Positions 5,377 to 8,933 of a stretch of 8,933 nt of DNA are shown here, piece after piece; position 1 is the stretch's first letter, and each line of letters begins with the position of its first letter. The DNA is taken from assembly GCA_965367295.1 (NCBI GenBank), contig CBDUHN010000067.1, forward strand, positions 1 through 8,933. The letters run 5' to 3'. The translations under genes were made by a program, and so were the position numbers. The notes under the pieces are model-generated. The model ran no database searches and had not been told where the DNA came from. It saw only the letters and a list, made by a program, of their open reading frames with translations. The DNA comes from JAIVHA01 sp965367295 (GTDB lineage: Bacteria; Pseudomonadota; Gammaproteobacteria; DSM-19610).

Positions 5377-5577
5377 GGGGTTATGCAGTCAGGGTTATTC
5401 AGCCAGGGCGTAATCCTAACACTGCCGGTATGAGGATAAATAGATGGAAATGGGGGAAATTTCACGTTTGGGAGGGGGAAATCCCCCGTCTGGGTGGTGG
5501 CTGCCTTATCGGACGGGAGAGGCCTGCATGGAGACCTTGACGGGTAGACACAAAAAACTACGCGCCTGGCCTGCTAA
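5377..5577. other. recX-alaS intergenic region
   Basis: The gap holds no confident gene. GGGGG-AAAT-CCCCC (5474-5487) can form a hairpin but lacks a T tract on either strand. A run of six T on the minus strand (about 5552-5557) after the recX stop has no clear stem before it. No convincing sigma70 promoter for alaS was found. A 52-codon frame on the plus strand (5444-5602) with GAGGA upstream is discussed as a finding. Confidence 0.5.
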
Positions 5578-6030
5578 TCAGGGTAGTGCCGAGCGAATCT
5601 GATCGTGACTGAAACCACGCTGTTGCAGGAAGCGGGTCTGGCGCATCCGTTGCTGGATATCCTGCGGCGGCTCCGCACCAAAGCGCTTTTCCCGTGCGGT
5701 ACGGGCCTGCTCACTCCAGTCCTGTTCGAGGGCGGCCAGGGCCGACTCGATCCCGTTGCCATCGATGCCCCGTTCCTGCAGTTCCGCACGGATACGCAGC
5801 GGACCGAAACCCCGCTCGGCACGACTGCGCGCGTAACTCTCCGCATAACGCTCGTCGCTCTGCAGATTGGCGGCTGCCAGTGCATCCAGTACCGGCAGCA
5901 GATCATGCTCGGCAAAGCCTCGCTGCCGCAGCTTACGGATCAGTTCCAGGCGGCTATGCTCACGGCGGGCCAGCAACCCCACCGCCCGGACCTCAATATC
6001 GGCGGGACTGTATTCGGTCTCCCCGTCCAT
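5578..6030 (-). CDS. recX: Regulatory protein RecX
   Basis: The product is a small, all-helical, charged protein of 150 residues, close to the usual RecX length. RecX binds RecA filaments and limits their extension, tempering recombinase and co-protease activity. Family features include the N-terminal AVGLLARREHSRLELIRKL segment, LxxxGF repeats (RQRGFAEHDL, LQQRGFSHDQIR) and the central YAESYARSRAERGFGP motif, which is highly typical. I start at ATG 6030; a TTG at 6048, with AGGG 4 nt upstream, would add six residues and lie 14 bp after recA, and I cannot exclude it. Cotranscription with recA is likely, as there is no terminator between. Confidence 0.93.
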   Translation of the reverse strand: MDGETEYSPADIEVRAVGLLARREHSRLELIRKLRQRGFAEHDLLPVLDALAAANLQSDERYAESYARSRAERGFGPLRIRAELQERGIDGNGIESALAALEQDWSEQARTAREKRFGAEPPQDIQQRMRQTRFLQQRGFSHDQIRSALP

Positions 6031-6062
6031 GCCCGCCGCTCGTACCAACCGGCCCTGCTGAC

Positions 6063-7103
<1,041 letters not shown>

Positions 7104-7110
7104 CGGTGTT

Positions 7111-7116
7111 CTCCCC
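7111..7116 (-). promoter_or_regulatory. recA ribosome-binding site
   Basis: GGGGAG on the minus strand lies 7 nt before the ATG and decides the recA start against the open in-frame extension that continues to about 7280. Confidence 0.85.
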
Positions 7117-7172
7117 ATCGTTCGGTTGCTGCCGGGATCATCCTTGCCCGGGATCGGTATAAAACGGCTGCG

Positions 7173-7178
7173 ATTATC
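7173..7178 (-). promoter_or_regulatory. Candidate second recA promoter, extended -10
   Basis: On the minus strand TG-T-GATAAT gives an extended -10 element about 70 nt before the recA start. There is no recognisable -35. A start here would yield a leader of about 60 nt without the palindromes or the SOS box, and so LexA-independent basal expression. Confidence 0.3.
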
Positions 7179-7255
7179 ACACAGGGCCCGCGGCTGGCTG
7201 TAGCTCCCGTAGCCGACAAAATCACCCAGGTGTTTTGTGGTTGCGGGTATTTTCA

Positions 7256-7303
7256 CGGCCTGGTCAACCAGGCCGGGCACCAGTCCGTCGAATCACGGAC
7301 TGG
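7256..7303 (-). repeat. Two adjacent palindromes in the recA leader
   Basis: CGGCCTGG-TCAA-CCAGGCCG occupies 7256-7275 (8-bp stem, extendable by one inner pair). CCAGTCCGT-CGAATC-ACGGACTGG occupies 7280-7303 (9-bp stem, 6-nt loop). Five bases separate them. With transcription from the LexA-box promoter near 7300, both would be stable hairpins at the extreme 5' end of the recA mRNA. Neither has a T tract, so neither is a typical terminator. They could stabilise the mRNA, bind a protein, or be operators in DNA. Confidence 0.7.
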
Positions 7304-7317
7304 GTAAATATACAGTA
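7298..7317 (-). promoter_or_regulatory. LexA (SOS) box of recA
   Basis: The minus strand reads TACTGTATAT followed by TTACCCAGTC. The left half matches the gammaproteobacterial consensus at all ten positions and the right half at six of ten, giving CTGT-N8-CCAG at the core. It covers the -10 of the promoter below, so bound LexA would block polymerase. Its right edge overlaps the first arm of the second leader palindrome. Confidence 0.75.
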
Positions 7318-7336
7318 GTCCTGAATCCGCTGACAA
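7307..7336 (-). promoter_or_regulatory. SOS-regulated recA promoter
   Basis: TTGTCA (7336-7331) and TATATT (7312-7307) each match five of six consensus bases, spaced by 18 bp. The -10 lies within the LexA box. The predicted start near 7300 gives a leader of roughly 195 nt. The remaining gap toward thpR (7337-7426) contains only a small inverted repeat (7393-7397 with 7409-7413). Confidence 0.7.
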
Positions 7337-7426
7337 GGGGTGATTGCATCTGCATCCCCGGCACCCGAAACCGCCCCGGGGAAATACGGATCACCGCGTC
7401 ATCGCGATGCGGTCCCCAACCGGCCC

Positions 7427-7963
7427 CTAGGGCAAATCGGGCGCCAGCAGTGGCCAGCGGTCGATGACCTGGTAACGCGGCCCCGCCGCTTCGCTGATCG
7501 AATGCACCAGCACGAAATCCCGCACCGACCAGTGGATGGGGGCGACCGGCTCCACCGGGTGCTCGCCACCGACCTTGCGGGCCAGCGTGACATGGGCCTG
7601 GTAGGGGCGGTGTTCGGGGATAAACCCGCAGGGGCGCAGCGCCTGCTGCAGATCCGCGGCCAGCTGCGACAGGATCACGTGCGGCCTGGCCGGCGCCAGC
7701 CATTGAATGCGTGGTTTCGGCCAGGAACCGATCCGCTCCAGCACCAGCTCAAAGGGCTCGGCACGGACTGCCGCCGCCGCGGCCCGCATCTCATCGCGCA
7801 CGGCGGCATCCACGGCGCCGACAAAGGCCAGGGTGATATGGAAATTGTGCCTGGGTACACGGTGCGCACCGCGCGGCGCTACCCGCCGCGCCAGGCCCTC
7901 GATACGATTACGCACCACCACCGGCGGCCAGAGGGCGAAAAACAGCCGCTGGGAACCCGTCAT
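7427..7963 (-). CDS. thpR: RNA 2',3'-cyclic phosphodiesterase / 2'-5' RNA ligase ThpR (LigT)
   Basis: The 178-residue 2H-phosphoesterase superfamily protein has catalytic motifs HITL (42-45) and HVTL (124-127). The N-terminal RLFFALWPP segment is characteristic of the bacterial LigT/ThpR subgroup, and length fits E. coli ThpR (176). Family members hydrolyse 2',3'-cyclic phosphate ends and in vitro ligate tRNA half-molecules through 2'-5' bonds; the physiological substrate remains unclear. It follows pncC by 15 bp, with GGTGG before its ATG, so it is in the same transcript. It is not between pncC and recA in E. coli, so this placement is a local variation. High Ala/Arg content is normal for this G+C level. 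Confidence 0.93.
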   Translation of the reverse strand: MTGSQRLFFALWPPVVVRNRIEGLARRVAPRGAHRVPRHNFHITLAFVGAVDAAVRDEMRAAAAAVRAEPFELVLERIGSWPKPRIQWLAPARPHVILSQLAADLQQALRPCGFIPEHRPYQAHVTLARKVGGEHPVEPVAPIHWSVRDFVLVHSISEAAGPRYQVIDRWPLLAPDLP

Positions 7964-7978
7964 CAGGCCACCGCCGGT

Positions 7979-8467
7979 TCATTCACCCAGTGCATCCAGT
8001 ACGCCCTGCAGGGCATAGGCCACCGCCTGGGCGCGCACCGCATCCCGGTCGCCGCCGAACCGCTGCTGGGCGGTACGGGTTTCACCGTCGCGTACCGCCC
8101 AGCCGAAACAGACCAGCCCCACCGGTTTTTCCGGTGTACCTCCACCGGGACCGGCAATGCCGCTGATGGACAGGCTGATGGTGGCCCGGCTGCGCGCCAG
8201 GGCACCCTCGGCCATCTCCCGCACCGTCGCCTCGCTGACCGCCCCGTGGGCCACCAGGGTCTGCTCGCGCACCCCGAGCAACTCCTGCTTGGCCAGATCG
8301 CTGTAGGTCACGAAGCCACGGTCGAACCAGGCCGAGCTGCCGGCAATGCCGGTCATCTCCTTTGCCACCCAGCCGCCGGTGCAGGATTCCGCCGTGGCCA
8401 GCTGGAGGCCCTGCCGCCGCAGCCGCTCCCCCACCCGACGTGCCAGCGTTTCCAGTTCCGTGTTCAT
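7979..8467 (-). CDS. pncC: Nicotinamide-nucleotide amidohydrolase PncC (CinA C-terminal domain)
   Basis: The 162-residue single-domain protein matches stand-alone CinA-C/PncC. It deamidates NMN to nicotinate mononucleotide, feeding the pyridine-nucleotide cycle; a main source of NMN is NAD-dependent DNA ligase, which fits its location near repair genes. Visible family motifs are ATAESCTGG (24-32, with the presumed catalytic Ser28), RGFVTYSDLAKQELLGV (50-66, with conserved Tyr55 and Lys60) and SISGIAGPGGGTPEKPVG. The N-terminal molybdopterin-like domain of full-length CinA is absent, as in E. coli PncC. In many gammaproteobacteria it lies directly upstream of recA; here thpR intervenes. Confidence 0.95.
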   Translation of the reverse strand: MNTELETLARRVGERLRRQGLQLATAESCTGGWVAKEMTGIAGSSAWFDRGFVTYSDLAKQELLGVREQTLVAHGAVSEATVREMAEGALARSRATISLSISGIAGPGGGTPEKPVGLVCFGWAVRDGETRTAQQRFGGDRDAVRAQAVAYALQGVLDALGE

Positions 8468-8485
8468 CAGGAAAATACCTGCCTG

Positions 8486-8794
8486 TCAGCTACGCATCTC
8501 GACAATGGCGGTGCCCACCTCATAGCCACCATCCGCCGCGGGCAGTACCCGCACCACATCCACAATGGCATTCAGGGCCGGCACCACGGCCAGTGCCGGG
8601 GCGATATGGATTTCCATCCGGGTACCCAATGCCGGTGCCTCATCAAGCCGAAACAGGGCACCGGTGGCGCTGAGATTCACGCACCGCCCCGTGAATGCCT
8701 GTCCCGTACCGAGATCCTGCAGTGTCAGGGCACAATCCAGCGTCATGCGAATAAAATCCCGCTTCTCTTCGTAGTCCCGGCTTTCGATCGGCAT
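8486..8794 (-). CDS. Small single-domain PilZ protein (probable cyclic di-GMP receptor)
   Basis: The 102-residue protein is almost entirely one PilZ domain. The ligand motif RxxxR is Arg12-Arg16 in KRDFIR, and NxSxxG is Asn40-Gly45 in NLSATG, so both c-di-GMP-binding motifs are intact. It has no signal peptide, membrane segment or second domain, so it is probably a cytoplasmic adaptor acting through protein contacts. The ATG at 8794 is preceded by GAGGAG at 5 nt; the frame extends 31 codons further upstream without family support. It is the first gene of a tight cluster with pncC (18 bp) and thpR, and is divergent from mutS. Its partner is unknown. Confidence 0.9.
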   Translation of the reverse strand: MPIESRDYEEKRDFIRMTLDCALTLQDLGTGQAFTGRCVNLSATGALFRLDEAPALGTRMEIHIAPALAVVPALNAIVDVVRVLPAADGGYEVGTAIVEMRS

Positions 8795-8799
8795 ACGTA

Positions 8800-8805
8800 C
8801 TCCTC
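8800..8805 (-). promoter_or_regulatory. Ribosome-binding site of the PilZ gene
   Basis: GAGGAG lies 5 nt before ATG 8794 and is the reason for rejecting the upstream in-frame start at 8887. Confidence 0.85.
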
Positions 8806-8889
8806 TGGTTGGTTCGCTCCTAGGTATCAAACCCCCCGCTCCAACGCAAGGCTTACCCGCCCCTCCCGCATTGGTTAGACTTGCCACCG

Positions 8890-8933
8890 ATGTCCGCCGA
8901 GCCCAAAAAACCGCAACACACCCCCATGATGCA
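8890..8933 (+). CDS. mutS: DNA mismatch repair protein MutS, N-terminal start (partial)
   Basis: The first 14 codons on the plus strand read MSAEPKKPQHTPMM before the window ends. The HTPMM motif after a short polar leader is the hallmark of the MutS N-terminus, which continues in homologues as QQYL. MutS recognises mismatches and recruits MutL. mutS is commonly near recA/pncC in Pseudomonas-like genomes. No clear ribosome site is seen upstream of the ATG. The 95-bp gap to the divergent PilZ gene must contain both promoters, but I could not identify either with confidence. Only the start is visible, so the call rests on this short motif and gene context. Confidence 0.8.
   Translation, partial: MSAEPKKPQHTPMM

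Noticed and set aside
5552..5577. recX terminator
   Set aside because: There is a T run, but no stable stem directly before it.
7104..7280. 59-codon N-terminal extension of RecA
   Set aside because: It lies upstream of a good ribosome site and the family start MDDNKRKALS, and spans the leader palindrome; the open frame is chance.
8795..8889. Promoters for mutS and the PilZ gene
   Set aside because: Several AT-rich hexamers exist, but none pair at 16-18 bp with acceptable matches on either strand.

Overview
The window is a housekeeping segment of a gammaproteobacterial chromosome with moderately high G+C. Protein sequences and gene order both point there. The minus strand reads pilZ-type gene, pncC, thpR, recA, recX, alaS, lysC, csrA, tRNA-Ser(GCT), tRNA-Arg(ACG). 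This resembles the Escherichia coli pncC-recA-recX-alaS-csrA-serV-argVYZQ block. The extra lysC between alaS and csrA is the arrangement I associate with Pseudomonas- and Chromatiales-like relatives. I cannot name a genus.

Layout: positions 1-373 are a tandem array of 142-bp units running into the 3' end of tRNA-Arg (355-431). tRNA-Arg has its own strong promoter (445-473). Positions 574-766 hold a second, diverged repeat of the same design behind tRNA-Ser (748-837). csrA (999-1202) and lysC (1398-2627) follow, then alaS (2743-5376), recX (5578-6030) and recA (6063-7103). recA has a leader of about 200 nt containing two large palindromes and a LexA-box promoter. A compact cluster of thpR (7427-7963), pncC (7979-8467) and a small PilZ protein gene (8486-8794) completes the minus strand. 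The first 14 codons of mutS begin on the plus strand at 8890 and run off the window.

Functions: recA and recX form the SOS recombinase and its modulator, and mutS starts mismatch repair divergently from the PilZ gene. alaS and the two tRNAs serve translation. lysC opens the aspartate amino-acid pathway and csrA is the global post-transcriptional regulator. pncC recycles pyridine nucleotides, thpR is a 2H-family RNA ligase/phosphodiesterase, and the PilZ protein probably binds cyclic di-GMP.

The unusual part is the left 770 bases. Both tRNA genes are followed by repeat units that end in a copy of the last 19 nt (A58 to CCA76) of that same tRNA, followed by a terminator or its remnant. The Arg and Ser units also share a hairpin element with conserved flanks and a changed but still paired stem. 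The design resembles the E. coli tyrT locus, where 178-bp repeats carry 19 bp of the tRNA-Tyr 3' end (rtT RNA, Tpr peptide). Each complete Arg unit also contains a 27-codon Arg-rich reading frame.
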